64,000 nucleotides of DNA from Prochilodus magdalenae (Eukaryota > Chordata > Actinopteri > Characiformes > Prochilodontidae). Shown in pieces: positions 54,900-64,000 of the stretch. The notes beneath the pieces were generated by a model. It was given only the letters and a program-made list of their open reading frames with translations, was not told the DNA's origin and searched no databases. Made by a program: the position numbers and the translations under genes. Every line of letters starts with the position of its first letter. Position 1 is the stretch's first letter. The DNA is taken from contig JAMWET010001215.1 of NCBI GenBank assembly GCA_024036415.1, positions 238,315 through 302,314 of the forward strand. Direction: 5' to 3'.

Positions 54900-56474
54900 C
54901 AAACCGGATTCCAAAAAAGTTGGGACACTAAACAAATTGTGAATAAAAACTGAATGCAATGATGTGGAGGTGCCAACATCTAATATTTTATTCAGAATAG
55001 AACACAAATCACAGATCAAAGTTTAAACTGAGAGAATGTATCATTTTAAGGGAAAAATATGTTGTTTCAAAAGTTAATGGCATCAACAAATCCCAAAAAA
55101 GTTGGGACAAGGCCATTTTTACCACTGTGTGGCATCCCCCCTTCTTCTTACAACACTCAACAGACGTCTGGGGACAGAGGAGACCAGTTTCTCAAGTTTA
55201 GAAATAGGAATGCTCTCCCATTCATGTCTAATACAGGCCTCTAACTGTTCAATCATCTTGGGCCTTCTTTGTTGCACCTTCCTCTTTATGATGCGCCAAA
55301 TGTTCTCTATAGGTGAAAGATCTGGACTGCAGGCTGGCCATTTCAGTACCTGGATCCTTCTCCTACGTAGCCATGATGTTGTGATTGCTGCAGAATGTGG
55401 TCTGGCATTATCTTGTTGAAGAATGCAGGGTCTTCCCTGAAAGAGATGACGTCTAGATGGGAGCATATGTTGTTCTAGAACCTGAACATAGTTCTCTGCA
55501 TTAATGATGCCTTTCCAGACATGCAAGCTGCCCATGCCACAAGCACTCATGCAACCCCATACCATCAGTGATGCAGGCTTCTGAACAGAGCGTTGATAAC
55601 AACTTGGGTATCCTTGTCCTCTCTGGTCCGGATGACATGGCGTCCCAGTGTTCCATAAAGAACTTCAAATCGTGACTCTTCTGACCACAGAACAGTCTTC
55701 CATTTTGCCACACTCCATTTTAAAAGACCCCTGGCCCAGTGCAAACGTCTGAGCTTGTGGAGCTTGCTTAGAAATGGCTTCCTTTTTGCACTGTAGAGTT
55801 TCAGCTGGCAACGGTGGATGGCACGGTGGATTGTGTTCACTGACAATGCTTTCTGGAAGTATTCCTGAGCCCATTCTGTTATTTCCTTGACAGTGGCATT
55901 CCTGTTTGAGGTGCAGTGACGTTTAAGGGCCCGGAGATCACGAGCATCCAGTAGAGTTTTACGGCCTTGACCCTTACACACAGCGATTGTTCCAGATTCT
56001 CTGAATCGTTTGATGATGTTATGCACGGTTGATGATGATAACTTAAAAGTCTTTGCTATTTTATGCTGGGTAACACCATTCTGGTATTGCTGCACTATCA
56101 TAATTGGTGATCCTCTTACCATCTTGGCTTCAGAGAGACACTGACACTCTGAGAAGCTCTTTTTATACCCAATCATGTTGTCAATTGACCTAATTAGTGT
56201 TAACTGGTCTTCCAGCTGTTCGTTATATGCTCAATTCCCTTTTTCCATCCACTTATTGCTACTTGTCCCAACTTTTTGGGGATTTGTTGATGCCATGAAA
56301 TTTTTAAACAACATATTGTTCCCTTAAAATGATACATTCTCTCAGTTTAAACTTTTGATCTGTGATTTGTGTTCTATTCTGAATAAAATATTAGATGTTG
56401 GCACCTCCACATCATTGCATTCAGTTTTTATTCACAATTTGTTCAGTGTCCCAACTTTTTTGGAATCCGGTTTG
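54900..56474 (-). mobile_element. Nearly intact Tc1-like transposon with long inverted repeats (1,575 bp)
   Basis: The ends are CAAACCGGATTCCAAAAAAG and its inverse, flanked by TA (54898-54899 and 56475-56476). The terminal inverted repeats are about 205 bp (54900-55110 and 56265-56474). Each contains two copies of the binding-site-like motif 'caaaaaagttgggaca', one at the outer tip and one at the inner end. This is the IR/DR layout known from Sleeping Beauty-type Tc1 elements. The transposase gene is on the minus strand. It sits inside a LINE tail and is the youngest-looking autonomous-type element in the window. Confidence 0.94.
55119..56176 (-). pseudogene. Tc1-like transposase, full length with one frameshift
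   Basis: The first frame (55565-56176) holds MIGYKKSFSECQCLSEAKMV, the helix-turn-helix (HKIAKTFKLSSSTVHNIIKR), GRKTLLDARDLRALKRHCTS, and the first catalytic segment as VLWSEESRFEV, where Glu (GAA) stands in place of the usual Asp. Near 55600 the frame shifts by one base. The second frame (55119-55565) continues with MVWGCMSACGMGSLHVWKGI, the second Asp in LQQDNARPHSA, the third acidic residue in SPDLSPIENIW, and ends at GDATQW with a stop. The total of about 340 residues is the normal Tc1 length. Only the shift and the Asp-to-Glu change argue against function. Confidence 0.92.
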
Positions 56475-56640
56475 TACATACATGCACTACAGATATAGAA
56501 TATAGGTGGAAGATAACAGTAGGCCAGTCTATATGTGCAAGTATAAATATGCTAAATGTAAAGTGCAGATCAATACGGCAGATTCCATATGTTTCAATAA
56601 CGAGTCAAAGAGCTGCAGTTTCAGTCTGTTAATATACTGT
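56475..56640 (-). mobile_element. LINE 3' part, right side of the split
   Basis: 'gcactacagatatagaatat' + 'aggtggaagataacag' and 'gtgcaagtataaatatgc' resemble the low-complexity upstream 3' region of the same LINE. Family identity is inferred. Confidence 0.45.
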
Positions 56641-57454
56641 TCTTCTTTGATACTGTGATTTCTCAGGGCATTTATTTAGATAGATGGAAGCTGCTTTGAA
56701 CATACAAAAATGGTTTTGATGGTTCAGCTTGTTAACCTTTCAAGTAATATAAAAATTAAAAAATATTTTTAAAAACCTATTCTGAATGTAAACATTACAC
56801 AATGGTTATGCTTCACATACTTCACATTTTATTAAGCTGCTTTATCAAATGTCACATTATTAATGTTTCCCCTCGCTCATAAATATACCACTGTGGATGC
56901 TGTACTTATATACATTTGAGAGCTATTCTAGATGCCTGCTGGTGCTGTTTGCTTTGAGAGTGTCCATTCTGGAGGAAGTCATTTTTTTCCCCTCTGTCTC
57001 TCCGGCGGTGATGTTTTGAACCTGAGAGCGGTGAGATTGAGACATTTGTCAGCTCCAGTGTGATTGTGGTCTGACAGCTCAGGAGACGCCTACAATAACA
57101 TGAGCTTTCACTTGCGGCCAGAGGAATGGGAAGGCACAGAGATGCTGTAGCTGAGACCGAAATAGTGCTTACGGTGAGAGTCACGGAGACAGGCTTAAAA
57201 ATAAAGACGCTCTTATAAATGAAAAGGCTCTTTGGAACAAAGCCATAGAAGAACTATGTTGTCCCCTAAAGAATATTTGATATGATGGACACGTTCTATA
57301 GCAATTACATGCTTTGCCTGGAACCCATAAATCCAGGCCAGGAGCCATGTAAGAACCTTAAACTGTAAAACATTGTTGTCCCAAAAGACTGGCAGTTGCC
57401 ATCCTTACATGAGGAGCCAACTAGTGCTTTTCTAAAGTACAGTCATTTGATATA
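56641..57454. other. No recognisable feature
   Basis: Unique-looking sequence. A minus-strand frame at 56906-57184 has no recognisable domain. Confidence 0.35.
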
Positions 57455-58130
57455 CAGTCATCGCCAAAAGAATAGTTGGACAAGTAGTAGCACACAGAGG
57501 AATCAGTCGACAGGAATGAAACTTGGTGGGTAGGTTTGACATTGTGAGACAAGCCAGTTTCACATTCAGCCGTGCATATGACGTAAGCAAGGACAGGTCT
57601 TATCGCTGTACCTGACTGATCCCACAGCCACAATTATGGACATTCCGTGAGCAGTGATGTCCTCCATGAGTCATCCTGTTAGTGCCAGCACCATTGGCAG
57701 ACAGCTGCAACGACTGTCCTTAACGCCACGTCAACATCACCAAAGACTGTCATGGAGTGACTCAGAATGGCAACGGGTCATCTTCAGTGACGAGTCCTGC
57801 TTTTGTCTTGGTTTGTGTGGTCAGGCATCACATGTCTAAAAGGCCTGGTGTCACTCCACCTTCACCCCTACCACACAATCTCCAGACACTGTGAGAATAT
57901 TCAAGATGCATGGGATGGATTATCACAGGATGTCATTAGGAGCCTCTACAACTCTATGCTGAGATGTCTGGCATGGCAGCCCAACACCACACTGAGAGAC
58001 AGACTTCTGTATGTGTAGCTCAATATATATTGCCCATATCAGTCTAAATTTATCATCATGTATTGTTCCTGGTAACCTGTATCTTCCTTCCCAATAGCAC
58101 TGCAATCCCACACTTCCCTCTGGGTGCAGG
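57455..58130 (+). mobile_element. Tc1-like family C copy C8
   Basis: The left end 'cagtcatcgccaaaagaata' follows TA (57453-57454). The interior has the first-Asp region (SWSDSEWQRVIFSDESCFCL at about 57745-57810), then the tail 'ttatcacaggatgtcattag'. The right end is truncated in 'cttccctctgggtgcagg'. Confidence 0.85.
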
Positions 58131-58291
58131 TAGCCCAGTAACATCAATCATGAACATGGGTGTGACTGCATATTATTATCACCATAATAGGTATGATGCT
58201 CAGGCAACAGAACTCTTTTCTAAGTATATAATGAGTATGGTCAATACTTTTAGAACACTGACAGAACAATTCTACACAAATTCTAGATATA

Positions 58292-58825
58292 CAGGGGTTG
58301 GACAATGAAACTGAAACACCTGCCATTTTAGTGTGGGAGGTCTCATGGCTAAATTGGACCAGCCTGGTGGCCAATCTTCATTAATTGCACATTGCACCAG
58401 TAAGAGCAGAGTGTGAAGGTTCAGTTAGCAGGTAAGAGCACAGTTCTGCTCAAAATACTGCAATGCACACAACATTATGGGTGACATACCAGAGTTCAAA
58501 TAAGGACACACTGCTGGTGCACGTCTTGCTGGTGCATCTGTGACCAGGACAGCAAGTCTTTGTGATGTTATCAAGAGCCACGGTATCCAGGGTAATGTCA
58601 GCATACCACCAAGAAGGACGAACCTCCACCAGCATCACGTAGTGACCTGGCCACTATCCTGCAAGAAGAATGGCTTAAACTCCCTCTGACCACTGTGCAG
58701 GACGCAGTATATGTCATTCCCAAGACCAACTGACGCTGTATTGGCAGCAAAAGGAGGCCCTACACCATACTAATAAATGATTGTGGTCTAAAACCAGGTG
58801 TTTCAGTTTCATTGTCCAACCCCTG
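58292..58825 (+). mobile_element. Tc1-like short element, family A copy A5, both ends and TA flanks
   Basis: 534 bp, left CAGGGGTTGGACAATGAAAC after TA (58290-58291), right GTTTCATTGTCCAACCCCTG before TA (58826-58827). Same layout as A1, A3 and A4. Confidence 0.95.
58477..58642 (+). pseudogene. Helix-turn-helix remnant, broken (copy A5)
   Basis: It has the same ATG as the other copies but meets an in-frame TAA after MGDIPEFK. It also has a one-base insertion near 58568 ('gatgttatcaagagcc'). It contrasts with the three open copies. Confidence 0.85.
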
Positions 58826-58827
58826 TA

Positions 58828-59204
58828 TGTCTTGTAGCCTCCAAATGTCATGGCTCAGATTTGGTGGCAGGAATGAGCTGAGGTTGAGATCATCACAGCC
58901 ATGATCAAAAATGTTTGCTGGTCTGTTTAGTGATACATATGATGTGTCTGTGAATGCTGTTTTAAAAATTGACACAGGTATTTACTTCCTTGCAGCCTTT
59001 CCTCAACGCTAAGTTAATCACTATTCAGCAATTAATACAAAGCGGCTGACTGATTATTCGGAGCCCTACTACAAAGTTGTGATGTCATAATGTATTCAAA
59101 AATATCCAAATAGTCTTATCATACCTAAACACAACAAAAAAACACTCACAATGTAAGTCAATAAGTAAATAGTTCATTAATCTCGTTCATCAAAACGAGT
59201 CACC
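58828..59204. other. No recognisable feature
   Basis: Unique-looking sequence. Confidence 0.3.
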
Positions 59205-59580
59205 TGGTGTGTTTAAAGTGGTAGTAACCTCAGGCTCCTCCAGATGGTGGTGCAAAAGGATGATGGGGCTATATATACACCTGCAGGATGTGAGTGACGG
59301 GATTCATAGATTGAGAAGAGGTGGTACAGTGCAGTGAATGATGTTAATGATTGGCTAAAAGGGGAAGTCTCCTCCGAATTGGGCCAGGGAAGGCATCCAC
59401 CAAATCTGGCCCAACTGCGCAATTCTTTGATGTGCTGAACACCGATGTAGCCTACATCCAGAAACATGACCAGTCCATGCCCAATCAAATCGTGGTTGTT
59501 ATTGGTGCTCGAGGAGGGGTTACATGCTATTAGTGATGTTTCAATCACAGGTGACTAATCCTTTGTCCAGTGAGCTTACA
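59205..59580 (+). mobile_element. Tc1-like family B copy B5
   Basis: The left terminus near 59200 reads 'gagtcacctg' and the right near 59552 'caggtgact', a short inverted repeat. The interior has the 5' block 'ttaaagtggtagtaacctca' and the C-terminal coding part (YIQKHDQSMPNQIVVVIGAR, GGVTCY at 59351-59533). The helix-turn-helix region is additionally deleted in this copy ('ggctaaaaggggaagtctcc'). Confidence 0.8.
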
Positions 59581-59777
59581 AATATGAACCAGTATTATCA
59601 AACTATTACATAATGATTAATTACTGAGGGATTTAATACTAACATTTAATGCATAAAGCTTCATTTTCATGGCTAAAATATATTTTAAAAATGTGTGTAT
59701 GATACTAAACTTGAGTTGATCAGACCTACCAAGAACTGTGTGGGCGTGGCTAATAAGCAGCTTGATTGGCAGGTCTT
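59581..59777. other. No recognisable feature
   Basis: A/T-rich, unique-looking sequence up to the duplicated block. Confidence 0.3.
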
Positions 59778-59850
59778 TGTCCAACACTCCTAGCCTGATC
59801 CACCTCTCATACAGAACTAAAATCAACGGACGGAGTAACATGAGAATGAG

Positions 59851-59993
59851 CAGGGGCGTAGCAGCAGTTCTGGGCCCTGAACACTCTCAATGTCAGTGGG
59901 CCCCTATCCATGCCAGTACACAAGGAACGAAAAATGGGCCCCTCTCCCTACTCGGGCCTCAGGTCCACTTTTCCCCCCACTACCACGCCCATG
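59851..59993 (+). mobile_element. Short hAT-like element with 8-bp target duplication, second copy
   Basis: 143 bp, CAGGGGCGTAGCAGCAGTTC at the left and CTACCACGCCCATG at the right, flanked by 'agaatgag' (59843-59850 and 59994-60001). The matching site in copy 2 of the duplicated block has a single 'agaacgag' (62813-62820), the empty site. Confidence 0.92.
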
Positions 59994-60137
59994 AGAATGA
60001 GAGATGAAGCGGACGAACAAATGGAAGGAAAGGAATGAACCGGCAGCTATAGGTTATGCTGGTTAGCTTTAGCTCGCTAAGTTTCTCTGACTCTGAAACT
60101 GTTGCATGGGCTGAGAATGCTTATGAATCCTAATAAT

Positions 60138-60139
<2 letters not shown>

Positions 60140-60188
<49 letters not shown>
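60140..60188 (+). repeat. (TC)n microsatellite
   Basis: An uninterrupted TC run of about 49 bp. The equivalent position in copy 2 is a longer, interrupted TC tract (62925-63004). Confidence 0.95.
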
Positions 60189-60191
<3 letters not shown>

Positions 60192-60199
60192 GTCATAAT

Positions 60200-60560
60200 G
60201 AGCAGATTGACGCTGATGGACAACACTGAGGGGCTGCCAGCGTTCTGTCTTTCTCTCTTCATCCGGGTTCGACCTGAGCAGGTTGGGTTCCGCCCTTGAG
60301 CCTGGTTCCTCTCAAGGTTTCTTCCTTCTCACGGGAGTTTTTCCTCGCCACTGTTGCCTCTGGCTTGCTCAAGGGGGGCTTGGACCTGGTTTTTCCCCAC
60401 CCCCCCACCCTCCAATGTCTGTACATTAACTTTGTGGGGGTTTTTTTCCTTTTCTTTTCTTATATATAACAGACTGATTTTCTGTGAAGCTGCTTTGAGA
60501 CAGCGTTGGTTGTAAAAAGCCCTATACAAATAAACATTGATTGACTGATTATGAAACATT
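60200..60560 (+). mobile_element. Non-LTR retroelement-like 3' end with ATTG-type tail
   Basis: The order is 'gagcagattgacgctgatgg', 'tcatccgggttcgacctgag', 'ttgcctctggcttgctcaag', 'gaagctgctttgagacagcg' and 'acaaataaacattgattgac'. The tail of short ATTG/ACTG repeats is typical of LINE-related 3' ends. No protein can be read. The same part is at 63015-63365, and the region from 63485 to 64000 appears to be a third copy that runs off the window. Confidence 0.65.
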
Positions 60561-60610
60561 ACATGAGATAAATATGGTGAAATCCAGAGACATTAATAAG
60601 ACAGTAATGG

Positions 60611-62154
60611 ATCCACCCACAGTCACCACCACCAGCAGCTTGGCTCTCTATAACTCTGCTTAAGCTAACTTTGGAAAACTCAGCTCCACATGAGACAAAG
60701 TACAAAACAAATGGGCTGTATGTCTTCAAGTGCAAATAAGATCTCTTCACAGATCCGGCAAATGGTGGCACTGTCCATTTTGGAGAGTGAAAGTAGTATG
60801 AAGAACTTCAACATTCAGAAGGTGGAGCTATGACTGCTTCTACACGGGATACCTGTAGCCCAATTTAAGATCCGTTTGGGCTACTTTGGGGGATTCTGGT
60901 GCTTTTAGCTTTACTGCCAGGAAGACTCTAAAGGAAGGCTTGGTCATTCATCCAGTCACTACACATAGCCATATGCTGGCCCACACCTGCCTTTCAAATG
61001 ACTCAACTTGGGTATCTATTCTGTTGATTTCAGGTGCACACCTCCTGACCAACACCAGTTTAGTCCTTGTCTGTTTGTCTAGGGTGGTGGGGGGAATGGT
61101 GTGTGTGTGTGGAGGGGGCGGGGGCGGGGTGGTTGGCTTTTCCCTGCCATCTTAATCCAGAGGAACCTCAAAGATCTCAACTCTTGACCAAAGACAACCC
61201 CTTAGACCAAAGACTCTTCAATTTCCCTGCACTGTTTTCTTTCAGCCTGTAAATTCCTCCTGGGAATTAAATATGTCGTCCTTCACTTAGGCCTCCTGAG
61301 TCATTCAGATAGAACGCCAGTTTTACATGTGCTCAAATTAATTTACTGTCACACAAATAGGTCACACAAATAAATCCTGCCTGGTGTAAAGGCCTCTTTG
61401 AGGGATTTTAGATGTTTTGGTTTTTTTGGGGGGTGGGGGGAGCTTGTATGCCATCTTCATACATTTGGTCCCAATTAGCATGAATAGATTTTGTACAGAC
61501 TCGGTAAAAGAAAGAAATTCGTCTTTTATGATGAATTATGTTGAACTGATATCGAAAGCTTTGACTTGATTGTGTTTGGGCAGGCTTAAAGTTCATATGG
61601 AGCACATTGAAAAGTTCATTGGACATTAATGAGTTTGGCCATAGCTGAGTGGAACCGAGTCCACAAGGATGTATGAGGGATACAATCTGCTTTTTCATCC
61701 TGGTGTGGAAAGGTACTTTACAGGCTTGGTACATTTCCCTAACCGCAGTACGCAGCTCCATGTGGCCTTGGGTTGGCGGTAATGTTAACCTTTGTGTAGG
61801 TAGACAGGAATGGATTTGTGGGTGGAATGATGACACAGGTGAAGGAGCCTTGGGGTCAAGGCTAAAGACAGCCAGGAGCAGTCAAGTAAAGCAAAGAGAG
61901 GGGTCACGCGGTCCACGAGCCGTATAAACAGACATATATAACATAATGCCCGGTGGATACAAGTAATGCATGTCTTTTGCCTTGCATAACTGCAGGAATG
62001 TTTATTGTGCACTTTTGTAACCCCTAGAAAGGTGATGTAAGGTATGTCTGTCAGCGTGTTCCTTATTCTCATTACTACAGGACCGATACACTACAGTGCA
62101 GATACGGAATAAGTTATAGGTGTACTTCATTAATTCAGTGTAGATGGTTCATAA
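60611..62154. other. Unique-looking sequence
   Basis: About 1.5 kb without recognised repeats or exons. G-rich stretches lie at 61080-61130 and 61425-61445. The overlapping frames at 61408-61927 have no domains. Confidence 0.35.
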
Positions 62155-62747
62155 CTGTTGAATAATTCATAGAAGGGATTGAATGATTGACAGTCTATAG
62201 TTACAGTAGGTAGTCAATCACTTAAACTAAATACTACAGAATTCCTGATTTTTTTTTTTTTTATTATAGATACGAAATACATTTGAATAGAAATGTAATA
62301 CATTGTTACATACAGAATAATTTATTGTGGACACTAAATAATTGATATTGAATAATATATTGTATAGAATAAATATTTAATAATAGACATTGATAGTGAA
62401 TACTGACAAATTCATCTTGGATACTGAATATTTCATAGTGGATACTGAATTATTCATAGTAGATACTAAGTTATGGATATTTCATACTTTATGGAACATA
62501 CAGAATAATAACATTAAATCATTTATAGGCAATATTGAATAATGTATAGTATACAATGAATAACGCATGGTAGACAATCAATATTTAATAGTACATACTG
62601 AATCATTCATAGTAGATGCTGAATCATTACAGTAGATACTGAATAATGCTGAATACTTCATAGCTGACATTTGTCCACATAGTGGACATTATAGATATTG
62701 AATTATCTATAGTGGTTGTCATAATTCATAGTAGGTAGTAAATAATC
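62155..62747. repeat. Degenerate AT-rich tandem repeat, unit about 20 bp
   Basis: 'ttcatagtagatactgaata' and variants ('ttcatagtggatactgaatt', 'ttcatagtagatgctgaatc') recur about 15-25 times with drift. Weaker units resume after copy 2 of the duplicated block at 63438-63480. Confidence 0.7.
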
Positions 62748-62926
62748 TGTCCAACACTCCTAGCCTGATCCACCTCTCATACAGAACTAAAATCAATGGA
62801 CGGAGTAACATGAGAACGAGAGATGAAGTGGACGAACAAATGAAAGGAAAGGAATGAACGGGCAGCTATAGGTTATGCTGGTTAGCTTTAGCTCGCTAAG
62901 TTTCTCTGACTCTGACTCTGAGTGTT

Positions 62927-62960
<34 letters not shown>

Positions 62961-63427
62961 CTTCTCTCTTTCCCTCTGTCTCTCTCTCTCCTTCTCTCTC
63001 TCTCATTGCCTTAATGAGCGGATCGACACTGATGGACAACACTGAGGGGCTGCCAGCGTTCTGTCTTTCTCTCTTCATCCGGGTTCGACCTGAGGAGGTT
63101 GGGTTCCGCCCTTGAGCCTGGTTCCTCTCGAGGTTTCTTCCTTACCCAAGGAAGTTTTTCCTCGTCGCTGTTGCCTCTGGCTTGCTCAAGGGGGGCTTGG
63201 ACCCAGTTTTCCCCCACCCCCCCACCCTTAAATGTCTGTACATTAACTTTGTGTTTTTTTTCCTTTTCTTTTCTTATATATAACAAGTTGATTTTCTGTG
63301 AAGCTGCTTTGAGACAACGTCGGTTGTAATAAGCGCTATACAAATAAACATTGATTGACTGATTGATTATGAAACATTACAGGAGATAAATATGGTGAAA
63401 TCAGAGACATCAATAAGACAGTAATGG
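62748..63427 (+). repeat. Duplicated block, copy 2 (empty of the hAT-like element)
   Basis: 680 bp matching 59778-60610. It contains the intact pre-insertion site at 62813-62820, a (TC)n-rich tract at 62925-63004 and the LINE-like 3' end (63015-63365). It lies within the degenerate AT-rich tandem repeat. Confidence 0.92.
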
Positions 63428-63484
63428 CCTAATTTTGTAAAGTTGATAATGAATAACCTATAGGGATTACTGAACAACTTGAGC

Positions 63485-64000
63485 GGATCATTGCTGATGG
63501 ACAACACTGAGGGGCTACCAGCGCAGAGGATTCTTCTCCAGCACTACACACATTCAATTCAACAAGTTAAGATATCTACCTCTTAATCCTTAATCCTCCT
63601 AATCAGTCTCTGTCTCTCTCTCTCTCACTTTCTTTTCTCTTTTTCCTTCTTTCTCTCTTTCTTTCCTCTTCTTAGTTAAGCACTAGAATTTCTCCGGAGT
63701 GATCACATCGGAACCCCCAGAGCGGCTTGAGGCACCTGAGCATCAGCACCTCTGTGCGTCTCCTGCCCTGTTTCATCGCCCGGCATGACCATAACCTTTA
63801 CACTGACCAGCGTCTGGCTCTGATCATACTCTTTCTATGGGTCTGCCTCCATTCATTGCAGTTACTCCCTGTAGTTGCGACTAATCAGAACTGGATCTAA
63901 TCAGACTGATTCTATATCGACGGGATCTAATAGATGTCTGCTAATGTTAGTGTCTTTGCTTCTCGTCTCATCCGGGGGTTCGACAGAGGAGGTTGGGTCA
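63485..64000 (+). repeat. Third, more divergent relative of the duplicated block, cut by the window end
   Basis: 'tgctgatggacaacactgag' + 'gggctaccagcg' repeats the block at 60205-60240, but then about 420 bp of sequence absent from copies 1 and 2 follows ('ctccggagtgatcacatcgg', 'cgacgggatctaatagatgt'). The window ends in 'catccgggggttcgacagag' + 'gaggttgggt', which resumes the block. Either the other copies have a deletion or this one is a fuller member of the family. Confidence 0.7.

Larger units (their letters stand above)
59778..60610 (+). repeat. Duplicated block, copy 1 (with hAT-like insertion)
   Basis: It matches 62748-63427 from 'tgtccaacactcctagcctg' to 'aataagacagtaatgg'. Without the hAT-like insertion and one target duplication (151 bp) it is about 682 bp; copy 2 is 680 bp. 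It includes a (TC)n run (60140-60188) and a LINE-like 3' end with 'aagctgctttgagacagcgt' and 'acaaataaacattgattgac'. Similarity continues past that tail, which indicates a segment duplication rather than separate insertions. Confidence 0.92.

Noticed and set aside
61408..61927. 142- and 92-codon frames on opposite strands
   Set aside because: No domains, and both strands are open over the same stretch. I cannot support a gene.

Overview
This window is vertebrate nuclear DNA, most likely from a teleost fish and probably an ostariophysan such as a characiform or catfish. The evidence is the repeat content: many Tc1/mariner-like DNA transposons with TA target sites, tRNA-derived SINEs, 3' fragments of CR1/L2-type LINEs, and long (GA)n, (GATA)n and (AT)n microsatellites. 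The species is an inference; no sequence here fixes it. I found no host protein-coding exon, no functional tRNA, rRNA or other RNA gene and no CRISPR array. The window reads as a large intron or an intergenic stretch in which transposons are layered on one another among blocks of apparently unique DNA.

Layout. 0-11 kb: a dispersed repeat, three long microsatellite blocks (0.99-1.93, 5.63-6.51 and 9.85-10.55 kb), and the first copies of three short Tc1-like families, here called A, B and C. 11-24 kb: single-copy-looking DNA with SINEs, LINE 3' remnants, an AT palindrome and several family C copies, one with a long (TA)n core. 24-27 kb: Tc1 debris containing a duplicated composite block. 27-37 kb: two intact-ended family A copies, a four-unit 231-bp tandem array, a 164-bp tandem pair and a 22-bp minisatellite. 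37-42 kb: an old DNA transposon interrupted by a SINE and a short hAT-like element, then a tandem duplication that includes a SINE inside a SINE. 43-46.7 kb: five Tc1-derived elements packed end to end. 47-54 kb: fold-back-like repeats, SINE and LINE fragments, a (CTAT)n block and a longer array of the 164-bp unit. 54-59 kb: the best preserved Tc1-like transposon (1,575 bp, long inverted repeats, one frameshift) inserted in a LINE tail, then more A, B and C copies. 59-64 kb: two copies of a duplicated block of about 680 bp, one of them carrying a hAT-like insertion with a clean 8-bp target duplication, and a third partial copy.

None of the genes is working. All recognisable protein fragments are transposase or LINE ORF2 remnants: at least nine Tc1-like lineages, all with deletions, frameshifts or altered catalytic residues. 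The clearest biological theme is repeated loss of the transposase core with retention of the ends, and in families A and B also of the DNA-binding helix-turn-helix part. Non-repetitive blocks rich in TAAT-type motifs (for example 6985-7450, 35385-35880, 42280-42620 and 50745-51200) are candidates for conserved regulatory DNA, but that needs an alignment to other fish genomes.
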